Source of the DNA: an uncultured Christensenellaceae bacterium
GTDB lineage: Bacteria > Bacillota > Clostridia > Christensenellales > UBA3700
Direction: 5' to 3'
NCBI GenBank assembly: GCA_910588015.1
Contig: CAJUOK010000008.1
Span: forward strand, 3,957 to 67,956
DNA length: 64,000 nucleotides
Made by a program: the position numbers and the translations under genes. Positions 1-8,159 of the stretch are shown piece by piece. The notes under the pieces were generated by a model that was given only the letters and a program-made list of their open reading frames with translations, made no database searches and was not told where the DNA came from. Position 1 is the stretch's first letter. The number at the start of each line of letters is the position of its first letter.

Positions 1-837
1 GCAAAAGACGAATCTTATAGAGCTGACGAAAATCAAGAAGATGATAATCAACAATTACAGCAAGAGACTCAACAATACGTTAGCGTCGAAGTATTGCCGG
101 TAAGTTCTCGCCAAAATTCCGCAGAAGTCGAAGAAACGACTTTAAATTGTCAAGAATATAGTTTGCCGCCCGTCGAAGAATTGCAGTCGACGGAAACTTG
201 CGAAGAAAATATTCAAGCCCAAAGCTGCGCGAATACTGCGACTCAAACGCTTCGCGAAGGCATAGCTCTCGTTTTACCCGAAGAGGATGAAACGCAGGAA
301 GTGGGAGTTAGGTACGACAGAAGTTTTACCGCAAAACTTATTCAATCAACAGACGAAGTCAAAGAATGGTACGGCGAAATCAAAAATCATCTTTTGTCGT
401 ATAAAAAAGTTCGCGCAAGGACAAGTTGGGGAAGAGAAAGTTATCGGGTAGGCAGAGACTGCGTCGCAAGATTGATTATCAAAGGGAAAACTCTTTGCGT
501 GCTTTTGGCAATTATACCGCAGTCTTGTCAAGATACCAAATATAAAATCGAGGACTTGGCAGATTTGACCAGTTGCAAGGACACGCCTTGCCTTTATCGC
601 ATTAAAAGCAAACGCAAACTTAATTACGCTAAAGAACTGATAGATATTATTATGGCGGAATATAACGTCGCAACCGTTAAAAACAGGGAAGATGTAGATT
701 ATTATATTCCATATGAAGGCACCCTAAATTTAATTAAAAGAGGACTTATCAAACGGAAGATAGTGGAAAAGCGCGCCGACTTTTTGACGAAAATCAATAT
801 TCCGTCGGGCAACGGAGATAAAATTGACGTTGCGTAA
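1..837 (+). CDS. C-terminal part of an unknown acidic/basic two-part protein (5' truncated)
   Basis: The reading frame is open from base 1, so the gene starts outside the window; 278 residues are visible. The first ~90 residues are a low-complexity stretch rich in Glu and Gln, likely disordered. From about residue 108 there is a compact, Lys/Arg-rich domain containing 'SFTAKLIQS', 'KKVRARTSWGRES' and, near the end, 'YYIPYEGTLNLIKRGLIKR'. From memory, this domain pattern recurs in uncharacterised proteins of uncultured Clostridia, often at the end of long acidic proteins; I know no function. There is no signal peptide or membrane segment in the visible part. The internal TTG at 94 is not a credible start because coding sequence continues upstream of it. 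Confidence 0.8.
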   Translation, partial: AKDESYRADENQEDDNQQLQQETQQYVSVEVLPVSSRQNSAEVEETTLNCQEYSLPPVEELQSTETCEENIQAQSCANTATQTLREGIALVLPEEDETQEVGVRYDRSFTAKLIQSTDEVKEWYGEIKNHLLSYKKVRARTSWGRESYRVGRDCVARLIIKGKTLCVLLAIIPQSCQDTKYKIEDLADLTSCKDTPCLYRIKSKRKLNYAKELIDIIMAEYNVATVKNREDVDYYIPYEGTLNLIKRGLIKRKIVEKRADFLTKINIPSGNGDKIDVA

Positions 838-1246
838 TTTGTAGACGAGCAAAGGATTTATAGTTTATATTTTGAAATTAAATAGAAGCTGTCGGTAAGT
901 TTTTTGCTTGGATTCTAAATCAGTTATATTAATATTATTATTTAACATATATTATTGCGTTGAATTTGCGAACCGTTTTGAAAGCAGTCGCAATTCGGCG
1001 CAATTTTTTAAAAATACGATTAAATTTTGCCGTATATAAGATGATACGACGTCAACCGGTCAAATTAATTTGCCTATTAAATAATGAAAAAACTAACGAG
1101 TTTGATTTAATAGTTTTTATTTCCATAAATTGTATCTTCATAATCTGCAAAGACTTTGCATATCCGAACATAATAACGTAAGAAGACGTATACGAAATTC
1201 GCAGTCGAAAAAAATCAAAAATATTTATGCCAAGAGTAAAAAGCAT
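838..1246. other. Intergenic stretch with no recognisable gene
   Basis: A+T-rich sequence between the first gene and the pflB promoter. Short open frames here (for example around 960-1181 and 1052-1285 on opposite strands) have no ribosome binding site and no family resemblance. No clear terminator hairpin for the upstream gene was found. Confidence 0.6.
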
Positions 1247-1275
1247 TTGACAAAGCACAATATTTTGCCTATACT
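1247..1275 (+). promoter_or_regulatory. pflB promoter
   Basis: A perfect TTGACA -35 box at 1247-1252 is followed after exactly 17 bp by TATACT at 1270-1275. It lies 44 bp upstream of the pflB start, leaving a short leader with a good ribosome binding site (AAAGGAG at 1305-1311). Confidence 0.8.
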
Positions 1276-1288
1276 TTAAGAGCATTAC

Positions 1289-1300
1289 ACAATATATTGT
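1289..1300. promoter_or_regulatory. Palindrome in the pflB leader, possible operator
   Basis: ACAATATATTGT is a perfect 12-bp palindrome between the -10 box and the ribosome binding site of pflB, where a repressor would block transcription. It does not match the Rex consensus found upstream of adhE. It could also be chance in A+T-rich DNA. Confidence 0.3.
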
Positions 1301-1319
1301 TGATAAAGGAGAATTTGCA

Positions 1320-3548
1320 ATGAAATTCGAACAGTGGAACGGATTTAAAGAAGGCGCGTATCAAGACAAGATTGACGTAAGAGAATTTATAAATCTCAAC
1401 TACACTCCGTACGAGGGAGATAAGTCGTTTTTGTCGGGACCAACCGAGCGCACTAAAAAGGTTATGGGGAAGGTAAACAAGCTCCTCAAAAAGGAAATGG
1501 ACAAGGGCGGAGTGCTTGACGTCGATACAAAACGCGTATCGGGATTGTTGGCTTACGACGCAGGATATATCGATAAAGACCTTGATATAATAGTTGGTTT
1601 TCAGACTGACGAACCGCTGAAAAGAGGAGTCAATCCTTTTGGCGGTATCAGAATGGCAAGACAGGCTTGCGAGGCTTACGGTTATAAACTTTCGGATGAG
1701 ATAGAAGAGAACTTTAAGTATTCTACGACTCACAACGACGGCGTATTCAGCGTATATACGGACGAAATGAGAGCCGCAAGAAAAGTCGGCATAATCACCG
1801 GACTTCCCGACGCTTACGGCAGAGGACGTATAATAGGCGATTACAGAAGAGTTGCGCTTTACGGAGTGGATTTTCTTATCGAAAACAAAAAAGCAGACAA
1901 GATTAGATACGGACAAAACGATATGTCCGAAGAAAATATAAAGTGTCTTGAGGAACTTCATCAGCAGATTAAGGCTCTTGAGGACCTTAAGGGTATGGCG
2001 TTGAAATACGGATATGATATTTCTCAACCTGCAAGCAATGCAAAAGAGGCTATACAGTGGCTTTATTTTGGATATTTGGCTGCGATTAAGGAGCAGAACG
2101 GCGCGGCTATGAGTCTCGGCAGAACGTCTACTTTCCTTGATATATATATCCAAAGAGATATGGAAAAAGGTATATTGACCGAAGAGCAAGCGCAGGAGCT
2201 TATGGACGATTTTGTCATCAAGCTTCGTCTTTCAAGACAGCTTCGTACTCCCGAATATAACGATTTGTTCGGCGGAGACCCGACTTGGACAACTGAGAGC
2301 GTGGGCGGTATGAGTAACGACGGCAGAACGCTCGTCACCAAGAATTCTTTCAGAATGCTCAACACGCTTTATACTTTGGGTAGCGCGCCGGAGCCTAACT
2401 TGACGATACTTTGGTCTGACAAATTGCCTGATAACTTCAAGAAATTCTGCGCGCAGGTATCTATCGACACAGATTCTATTCAGTATGAAAACGACGATTT
2501 GATGCGTCCGATGTACGGCGACGATTATGCGATAGCTTGTTGCGTATCGGCAATGCAAGTCGGCAAACAAATGCAGTTTTTCGGCGCGAGATGCAACCTT
2601 GCAAAACTTCTTCTTTTGACGTTGAATGGCGGTAAGGACGAGAATATGGGCATACAGGTTGCTCCAGTAGGAAAGCAATTCGTAGGCAAATTAAATTATG
2701 ACGAGGTAATGGAAGCCTTCGACAAATACTGCGCTTGGTTGAGCAAACTTTATATCAACACGCTCAACGTAATTCACAGAATGCACGATAAGTACGCTTA
2801 TGAAAAGATACAGATGGCGTTGCACGACACCGAAGTTACTAGATTTATGGCTTGCGGAGTTGCGGGACTTTCGGTTATTGCAGACTCTTTATCTGCAATT
2901 AAATATGCTGAAGTTACTCCTATATACGGCGAAGGCGGACTTATCACAGACTTTGAAATTAAGGGCGATTTCCCAAAATACGGCAACGACGACGACAGAG
3001 TAGACGCTATTGCCGTAGAAGTATTGACGAAATTCAGCGACGAGCTCAAAAAGACTCCGACTTACAGAGGTTCTCAACACACGCTGTCGGCATTGACTAT
3101 CACGTCCAACGTCGTATACGGTAAGAAGACGGGTTCTACGCCCGACGGCAGAAAGAAAGGCGAACCTTTTGCTCCCGGAGCAAATCCTATGCACAACAGA
3201 GAAACTTGCGGAGCTTTGGCATCTCTCAATTCGGTGTCCAAATTGCCGTATAACTGTTGTCAAGACGGTATTTCCAACACCTTCTCTATATTGCCCAACG
3301 CTTTGGGCGAGAATTCCGACAAGAGAGTATCCAATCTTTCTGATATGCTCAACGGATATTTCGAAAACGGCGGTCATCATCTCAACGTCAACGTTCTTGA
3401 CAGAGAAAAACTCGTTGCGGCAATGGAAAATCCCGAGATGTATCCCAATATAACAATTCGTGTGTCGGGATATGCGGTCAACTTCCATAAGCTTTCCAAG
3501 CCGCAGCAGCTCGAGGTCTTGAAGAGGACTTATCATGGAGAAATGTAA
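1320..3548 (+). CDS. pflB: Formate acetyltransferase (pyruvate formate-lyase)
   Basis: Cytoplasmic glycyl-radical enzyme that splits pyruvate with CoA into acetyl-CoA and formate, a central step of anaerobic fermentation. The 742-residue length is normal. The catalytic cysteine pair is visible as Cys407-Cys408 in 'ACCVSAMQVG', and the radical-bearing glycine is Gly717 in the C-terminal 'RVSGYAVNF' motif, which assigns it to true PFL rather than to glycerol dehydratase or choline lyase relatives. The start is fixed by AAAGGAG eight bases upstream of the ATG and a consensus promoter. The activating enzyme gene overlaps its 3' end, so the two are co-transcribed and translationally coupled. Confidence 0.97.
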   Translation: MKFEQWNGFKEGAYQDKIDVREFINLNYTPYEGDKSFLSGPTERTKKVMGKVNKLLKKEMDKGGVLDVDTKRVSGLLAYDAGYIDKDLDIIVGFQTDEPLKRGVNPFGGIRMARQACEAYGYKLSDEIEENFKYSTTHNDGVFSVYTDEMRAARKVGIITGLPDAYGRGRIIGDYRRVALYGVDFLIENKKADKIRYGQNDMSEENIKCLEELHQQIKALEDLKGMALKYGYDISQPASNAKEAIQWLYFGYLAAIKEQNGAAMSLGRTSTFLDIYIQRDMEKGILTEEQAQELMDDFVIKLRLSRQLRTPEYNDLFGGDPTWTTESVGGMSNDGRTLVTKNSFRMLNTLYTLGSAPEPNLTILWSDKLPDNFKKFCAQVSIDTDSIQYENDDLMRPMYGDDYAIACCVSAMQVGKQMQFFGARCNLAKLLLLTLNGGKDENMGIQVAPVGKQFVGKLNYDEVMEAFDKYCAWLSKLYINTLNVIHRMHDKYAYEKIQMALHDTEVTRFMACGVAGLSVIADSLSAIKYAEVTPIYGEGGLITDFEIKGDFPKYGNDDDRVDAIAVEVLTKFSDELKKTPTYRGSQHTLSALTITSNVVYGKKTGSTPDGRKKGEPFAPGANPMHNRETCGALASLNSVSKLPYNCCQDGISNTFSILPNALGENSDKRVSNLSDMLNGYFENGGHHLNVNVLDREKLVAAMENPEMYPNITIRVSGYAVNFHKLSKPQQLEVLKRTYHGEM

Positions 3549-4209
3549 GGCGAGGATAGATTCGCTCTACAACGGTTCGGCAGTCGACGGCAAGGGACTG
3601 CGTTGCGTGGTATTTTTCACAGGTTGCAATATGCGCTGCGGATTTTGCCACAACCCCGAGACTTGGACGGAGAAGGGAAGAGAAATTTCCTTATCCGAAC
3701 TTGTTGCGAGGATAAAACGATATAGGAGTTATATTAAAAACGGCGGCGTCACCCTATCGGGCGGCGAGCCGTTTTTGCAAGCAAAGTTTTGCATAGAACT
3801 TGTTAAAGAGCTTCACAAAGAAAACATCGGCGTTATTATAGAGACCAACGGGCTTATCGTCGACAAAGAATTGATAGAACTTTGCGACGGAATTAGATTG
3901 GATATAAAAAATCAAGACGCTCCGATAGACGGCAAAGTATTCGAATTTTTAAAATATTGTCAATCTTGCGACAAATTCGTCACTATGACCAATGTGCTTG
4001 TGCCGTCTCTAAACGATACGCAGCAAAAATTAAGCGTACTTAAGACGTTAAAACAAGAATTTTCTTGCATTAAAGAATTAAAATTTTTGGCGTTCAGAAA
4101 GCTTTGCGAAAGCAAGTATCAGCGCTTAAATATGCCTTTTCCATATGAAAAATACCGAGAGGGAAGCAGAGAAGACTTGCAAAAAGCTTATGAATTCTTG
4201 GAATCATAG
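3535..4209 (+). CDS. pflA: Pyruvate formate-lyase activating enzyme (radical SAM)
   Basis: Radical-SAM enzyme that installs the glycyl radical on PflB using S-adenosylmethionine and a 4Fe-4S cluster. The cluster ligands are the CX3CX2C motif Cys31, Cys35 and Cys38 in 'GCNMRCGFCHNPETW'; a downstream 'GGVTLSGGEPF' motif matches the SAM-binding GGE region of the family. At 224 residues it is slightly shorter than typical PflA (~245). The ATG lies inside the end of pflB (14-bp overlap), with an AGAGG ribosome binding site within the pflB coding sequence. No extra ferredoxin-like cluster domain is present, which separates it from the activases of glycerol dehydratase type. Confidence 0.95.
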   Translation: MEKCKARIDSLYNGSAVDGKGLRCVVFFTGCNMRCGFCHNPETWTEKGREISLSELVARIKRYRSYIKNGGVTLSGGEPFLQAKFCIELVKELHKENIGVIIETNGLIVDKELIELCDGIRLDIKNQDAPIDGKVFEFLKYCQSCDKFVTMTNVLVPSLNDTQQKLSVLKTLKQEFSCIKELKFLAFRKLCESKYQRLNMPFPYEKYREGSREDLQKAYEFLES

Positions 4210-4237
4210 CAACAGCGAAATAAATAAATCCGTGTTT

Positions 4238-4255
4238 TTGTTAAAATTTTAACTA
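4238..4255. promoter_or_regulatory. Rex operator-like site, upstream copy
   Basis: TTGTTAAAATTTTAACTA differs at one position from the palindromic Rex consensus TTGTTAANNNNTTAACAA. It lies 26 bp upstream of the -35 box of adhE and 88 bp, centre to centre, from a perfect copy downstream of the -10 box. Confidence 0.65.
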
Positions 4256-4281
4256 TTTTTAAAAAATGTATATTGTTTTTG

Positions 4282-4310
4282 TTGACACGCTTCTCACAAT
4301 CGTATAAAAT
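4282..4310 (+). promoter_or_regulatory. adhE promoter
   Basis: TTGACA at 4282-4287 and TAAAAT at 4305-4310 are separated by 17 bp. The promoter is flanked on both sides by Rex-type palindromes. Confidence 0.75.
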
Positions 4311-4325
4311 GTATGTGTTGCCATA

Positions 4326-4343
4326 TTGTTAAAATTTTAACAA
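4326..4343. promoter_or_regulatory. Rex operator, perfect copy
   Basis: TTGTTAAAATTTTAACAA is a perfect 18-bp palindrome that matches the Rex consensus at every fixed position. It starts 16 bp after the -10 box, just past the expected transcription start. Rex is the NADH/NAD+-sensing repressor of fermentation genes in Firmicutes, so adhE should be de-repressed when NADH accumulates. The rex gene itself is not in this window. Confidence 0.85.
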
Positions 4344-4482
4344 ATACGGCAAAATACCTAAAAATATGAACTTTATTATGAAAATCGGATATAATCAATG
4401 GCAAACCGACTTTCGCGAGAATAAACTCATTAAAGGTATGCAAAATAAATACAGATAAAATTTTTAAAGGATGGAATATAAA

Positions 4483-7089
4483 ATGGCAAACACTCTAATC
4501 GTAAACGATGAGCAGACCTTGCTTGCTAAACTTGAAGAAGTTAGAAAAGCGCAGGCAATCTATGCAACCTACACTCAAGAGCAAGTCGACAAAATCTTCT
4601 TTGCAGCGTCTATGGCTGCTAATAAGCAGAGAATCTCGCTTGCAAAAATGGCTGTCGAAGAGACGGGTATGGGCATTGTAGAAGATAAAGTAATCAAGAA
4701 CCATTATGCTTCCGAGTATATTTACAATACTTACAAAGACGTAAAGACTTGCGGAGTGGTGGAGAGAGACGAGGCGTTCGGTATCACCAAGATAGCTGAG
4801 CCTATCGGCGTTATCGCGGCGGTAATTCCGACAACCAATCCGACGTCTACGGCAATATTTAAATCTTTGCTTGCGCTCAAGACGCGCAACGGACTTATCT
4901 TTTCTCCGCACCCCAGAGCAAAGAAATGTACTATAGAGGCGGCAAAAGTCGTACTCGAAGCCGCTGTTAAGGCAGGCGCCCCCGAGGGAATTATCGGTTG
5001 GATAGACGAGCCGTCAGTTCCGCTTTCGGGAATGATAATGAAAGAAGCCGATATAATTTTGGCAACGGGCGGTCCCGGAATGGTAAAAGCGGCTTATTCT
5101 TCGGGCAAACCGGCAGTCGGCGTTGGCGCAGGCAATACGCCCGCTATCGTTGACGATTCGGCAGATATAAAGATGGCGGCGTCTTCGATACTGCACTCCA
5201 AGACTTTTGACAACGGTATGATATGCGCTTCGGAGCAGTCGACAATTGTTCTCGACAAAGTGTACGACGAGTTTAAGGCAGAGATGCAATACAGAGGAGC
5301 TTATTTCCTCGACGCAAAGCAAACGGAAAAAGTGCGCAAAACAATTCTCATAAACGGCGCGCTTAATGCAAAAATCGTTGGTCAACCTGCTTGCGTTATA
5401 GCAAAAATGGCGGGATTTGACGTGCCCGAAACGGCAAAAGTGCTTGTCGGCGAAGTTAAGAGCGTTGACATCAGCGAAGAGTTTGCTCACGAAAAACTTT
5501 CTCCCGTGCTTGCTATGTATAAAGCAAAAGATTTTGACGACGCACTCGACAAGGCTTGCAAGCTTATTGACGACGGCGGTTTGGGACACACTTCCGCGCT
5601 TTACGTCAATACGGAAACGGGCAAAGACAAGATAGAAAAATTTGCCAACAGAATGCGTACTTGCCGTATTCTTATCAACACTCCTTCGTCGCAAGGCGGT
5701 ATAGGCGACCTTTACAACTTTAAGCTTGCTCCGTCTTTGACGCTTGGCTGCGGAAGCTGGGGCGGCAACAGCGTAAGCGAAAACGTAGGCGTAAAACACC
5801 TTATTAATATCAAGACAGTAGCGGAAAGGAGAGAGAATATGTTGTGGTTCAGAGCACCGGAAAAGGTATATTTCAAAAAAGGTTGTCTCGGCGTTGCGTT
5901 GAGAGAATTAAAAGACGTTATGGGCAAGAAGAAAGCTTTTATCGTAACGGATTCTTTCTTGTATCAAAGCGGCTTTACAAAGGCTATCACCGACAGACTC
6001 GACGAAATGAACATCAGACACACCACGTTCTTCAACGTTGCTCCCGACCCGACGTTGGGTTGCGCAATTGAAGGCGCAAAGGCTATGAAGGAATTCCAGC
6101 CTGACGTAATCATCGCAGTGGGCGGCGGTTCGGCAATGGACGCAGGTAAAATTATGTGGGTATTGTACGAGCATCCGGAAATCGATTTCCAAGACCTTGC
6201 AATGAGATTTATGGATATCCGCAAGAGAGTATATACCTTCCCGCATATGGGCGATAAAGCTACGTTTATTGCAGTGGCAACGACAGCCGGCACAGGCTCG
6301 GAAGTTACGCCGTTTGCCGTTATTACCGACGAAAATACGGGTACGAAATATCCGCTTGCCGACTATGAACTTTTGCCGGATATGGCAATCGTCGACGCAG
6401 ACCTTATGATGAATATTCCCAAGGGCTTGACTTCTGCTTCGGGTATCGATGCGTTGACTCACGCTTTGGAAGCTATTGCTTCGATTATGGCGACGGATTT
6501 TACCAACGGTATCGCAAAAGAGGCTATACAGTTGATATTCAAATATTTGCCGAGAGCATACGAACTCGGCGCTCAAGACGCAGAAGCAAGAGAAGAGATG
6601 GCGCACGCTTCCTGTATGGCAGGTATGGCGTTTGCCAACGCATTCCTCGGAGTATGCCACTCTATGGCGCACAAACTTGGTTCTTATCACCACTTGCCGC
6701 ACGGCGTTGCAAATGCGCTTATGATAGACGAAGTCATCAGATTCAACTGCGCAGAAGCTCCCGTCAAGATGGGTACGTTCCCGCAGTATAAGTTCCCGCA
6801 GGCTTTGAAGAGATATGCTGATATAGCTACTATGATGGGCTGCAAGGGCAAGAGCGACGAAGAAAAGGTTGAATCGCTCATTGCTGAAATCGATAAGTTG
6901 AAAAAAGCCGTCGGTATCAAATCTACTATTAAAGAATACGGCATAGAAGAAGACAAGTTCCTTGCTTCGCTCGACCAAATGGTAGAGGACGCTTTCGACG
7001 ACCAGTGTACTGGGGCAAATCCGAGATATCCGCTTATGAAAGAAATCAAGCAAATGTATCTCAATGCTTATTACGGCGCAAAGAAGTAA
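4483..7089 (+). CDS. adhE: Bifunctional acetaldehyde-CoA/alcohol dehydrogenase
   Basis: Cytoplasmic enzyme that reduces acetyl-CoA to ethanol in two NADH-consuming steps, regenerating NAD+ during fermentation. The N-terminal half is an aldehyde dehydrogenase domain (nucleotide motif 'VGVGAGNTPA', catalytic Cys in 'NGMICASEQS'); the C-terminal half is an iron-dependent alcohol dehydrogenase ('GGGSAMDAGK', and iron-binding histidines in 'GVCHSMAHKLGSYHHLPHG'). About 868 residues, normal for AdhE. I chose the ATG at 4483: it has AAAGG/ATGG twelve bases upstream and gives the family-like N-terminus, whereas the in-frame ATG at 4471 sits inside that ribosome binding site. Two Rex sites flank the promoter. 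Confidence 0.97.
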   Translation: MANTLIVNDEQTLLAKLEEVRKAQAIYATYTQEQVDKIFFAASMAANKQRISLAKMAVEETGMGIVEDKVIKNHYASEYIYNTYKDVKTCGVVERDEAFGITKIAEPIGVIAAVIPTTNPTSTAIFKSLLALKTRNGLIFSPHPRAKKCTIEAAKVVLEAAVKAGAPEGIIGWIDEPSVPLSGMIMKEADIILATGGPGMVKAAYSSGKPAVGVGAGNTPAIVDDSADIKMAASSILHSKTFDNGMICASEQSTIVLDKVYDEFKAEMQYRGAYFLDAKQTEKVRKTILINGALNAKIVGQPACVIAKMAGFDVPETAKVLVGEVKSVDISEEFAHEKLSPVLAMYKAKDFDDALDKACKLIDDGGLGHTSALYVNTETGKDKIEKFANRMRTCRILINTPSSQGGIGDLYNFKLAPSLTLGCGSWGGNSVSENVGVKHLINIKTVAERRENMLWFRAPEKVYFKKGCLGVALRELKDVMGKKKAFIVTDSFLYQSGFTKAITDRLDEMNIRHTTFFNVAPDPTLGCAIEGAKAMKEFQPDVIIAVGGGSAMDAGKIMWVLYEHPEIDFQDLAMRFMDIRKRVYTFPHMGDKATFIAVATTAGTGSEVTPFAVITDENTGTKYPLADYELLPDMAIVDADLMMNIPKGLTSASGIDALTHALEAIASIMATDFTNGIAKEAIQLIFKYLPRAYELGAQDAEAREEMAHASCMAGMAFANAFLGVCHSMAHKLGSYHHLPHGVANALMIDEVIRFNCAEAPVKMGTFPQYKFPQALKRYADIATMMGCKGKSDEEKVESLIAEIDKLKKAVGIKSTIKEYGIEEDKFLASLDQMVEDAFDDQCTGANPRYPLMKEIKQMYLNAYYGAKK

Positions 7090-7141
7090 GTTAATTGGTC
7101 GATTTGGCAGTAATTAATTCACGAATTGGAGATAATAAATT

Positions 7142-7169
7142 AAGGAAGTCCTATGCGGACTTCCTTTTT
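7142..7169 (+). terminator. Rho-independent terminator of adhE
   Basis: Ten-base-pair perfect stem (AAGGAAGTCC with GGACTTCCTT), five-base loop and a run of T. Confidence 0.9.
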
Positions 7170-7216
7170 GTATGCGCTTGATTTTAATTTAAAATTTTTT
7201 AAGGTGAAAAAATTTA

Positions 7217-8155
7217 TCAAATTTTATTTCTCAAGTTTTCGCCTGTTATATAACCTACGCTCAGAGAATATTTTTTGTCGGTAAATTTAGATAAAAAGGC
7301 TTCGCCGTATCTGCTTATCAGCGCGCCTGCGCCGAGTTGAGTACAAATAAAGGTTTTCTTTTTGTTCGACATACGCTTGTCGATAGTGGAGAATAGATAT
7401 TCCAACGTAACGTTTTTATAGATAGGTTCTTCGCCTAAATTGTCAATTATCAGCATTTCGCATTGGCTCAAATATTCAAAATATTTCGACAATACGGTTT
7501 GCTTGTTGGTATGTTTGTCCAAGAAGATATTTACTAGTTGGAATGCCGATATATAAAAAACGCTTATTCCGCTTTCAAGCAAAGCGTCGGCTGTCGCCAA
7601 AGCAAGGCAGGTTTTGCCGACTCCGCTGGCTCCCGAAAGCATAAAATTTAGCCATTTGCATTGCTGAAAATTTTTGCATACTTTATTTTGCATAATGCCG
7701 TAAAGTTTGTTCATTCCGACGGACTGTTCGACTTGTAAATTGCCGAATTTATTATTGTCGAAACCAAACTTCGGCAGAGAAGTCAACGAAGAGAATTCTT
7801 TTATTAAATTTGAGTATTCTTTTATTAGACATTCGCAGGGCGTTTCGCCGATATATCCGCTGTCTTTGCAAAGCGAGCAAGAATATTTGGTTGCAAAATT
7901 CAATTTATTAGCGACAACGTATTCTTTTATTTCTTCGTCAAGCTTGTCAAGAGCATTTTGCAATTGAGATATATCCGCGCCCTTTGCTTTTGATTTGACG
8001 AATTCAAGCTCGAGTTTTTTCTTGGTTTTTTGCATATCTGCAAATTTGGGGTGCAAAGTCAACAGAGCTTGGTTTTCTCTTTGAGAATTTTCCTTTGCCA
8101 AAGCTCTTTTGGATTGATATATCGAGTTGAGTTGTCTGTCAAAATAATTTATCAT
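7217..8155 (-). CDS. DnaI/DnaC-like helicase-loading ATPase
   Basis: AAA+ ATPase of the DnaC/DnaI family, which loads the replicative DNA helicase at origins and stalled forks. Walker A is GASGVGKT (residues 175-182) and Walker B is 'MLIIDNLGEE' (234-243). The N-terminal half has a basic helical region and a zinc-binding cluster, Cys93, Cys96, Cys107 and Cys109, as in Bacillus DnaI, whose zinc domain contacts the helicase. It follows the DnaD-like gene by only 4 bp on the same strand, the classic Firmicutes primosome pairing. There is no convincing own ribosome binding site, so it is probably translationally coupled. An IstB-like transposition helper is less likely because no transposase is nearby and a DnaD partner is present. 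Confidence 0.88.
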   Translation of the reverse strand: MINYFDRQLNSIYQSKRALAKENSQRENQALLTLHPKFADMQKTKKKLELEFVKSKAKGADISQLQNALDKLDEEIKEYVVANKLNFATKYSCSLCKDSGYIGETPCECLIKEYSNLIKEFSSLTSLPKFGFDNNKFGNLQVEQSVGMNKLYGIMQNKVCKNFQQCKWLNFMLSGASGVGKTCLALATADALLESGISVFYISAFQLVNIFLDKHTNKQTVLSKYFEYLSQCEMLIIDNLGEEPIYKNVTLEYLFSTIDKRMSNKKKTFICTQLGAGALISRYGEAFLSKFTDKKYSLSVGYITGENLRNKI

Positions 8156-8159
8156 AACG

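Noticed and set aside
960..1285. Opposing short frames between the first gene and pflB
   Set aside because: No ribosome binding site, no family resemblance, and they overlap the pflB promoter.
1269..2189. Long minus-strand frames opposite pflB, adhE and typA
   Set aside because: They lie entirely within conserved genes on the other strand and show no family signature; long shadow frames are expected with this codon use.
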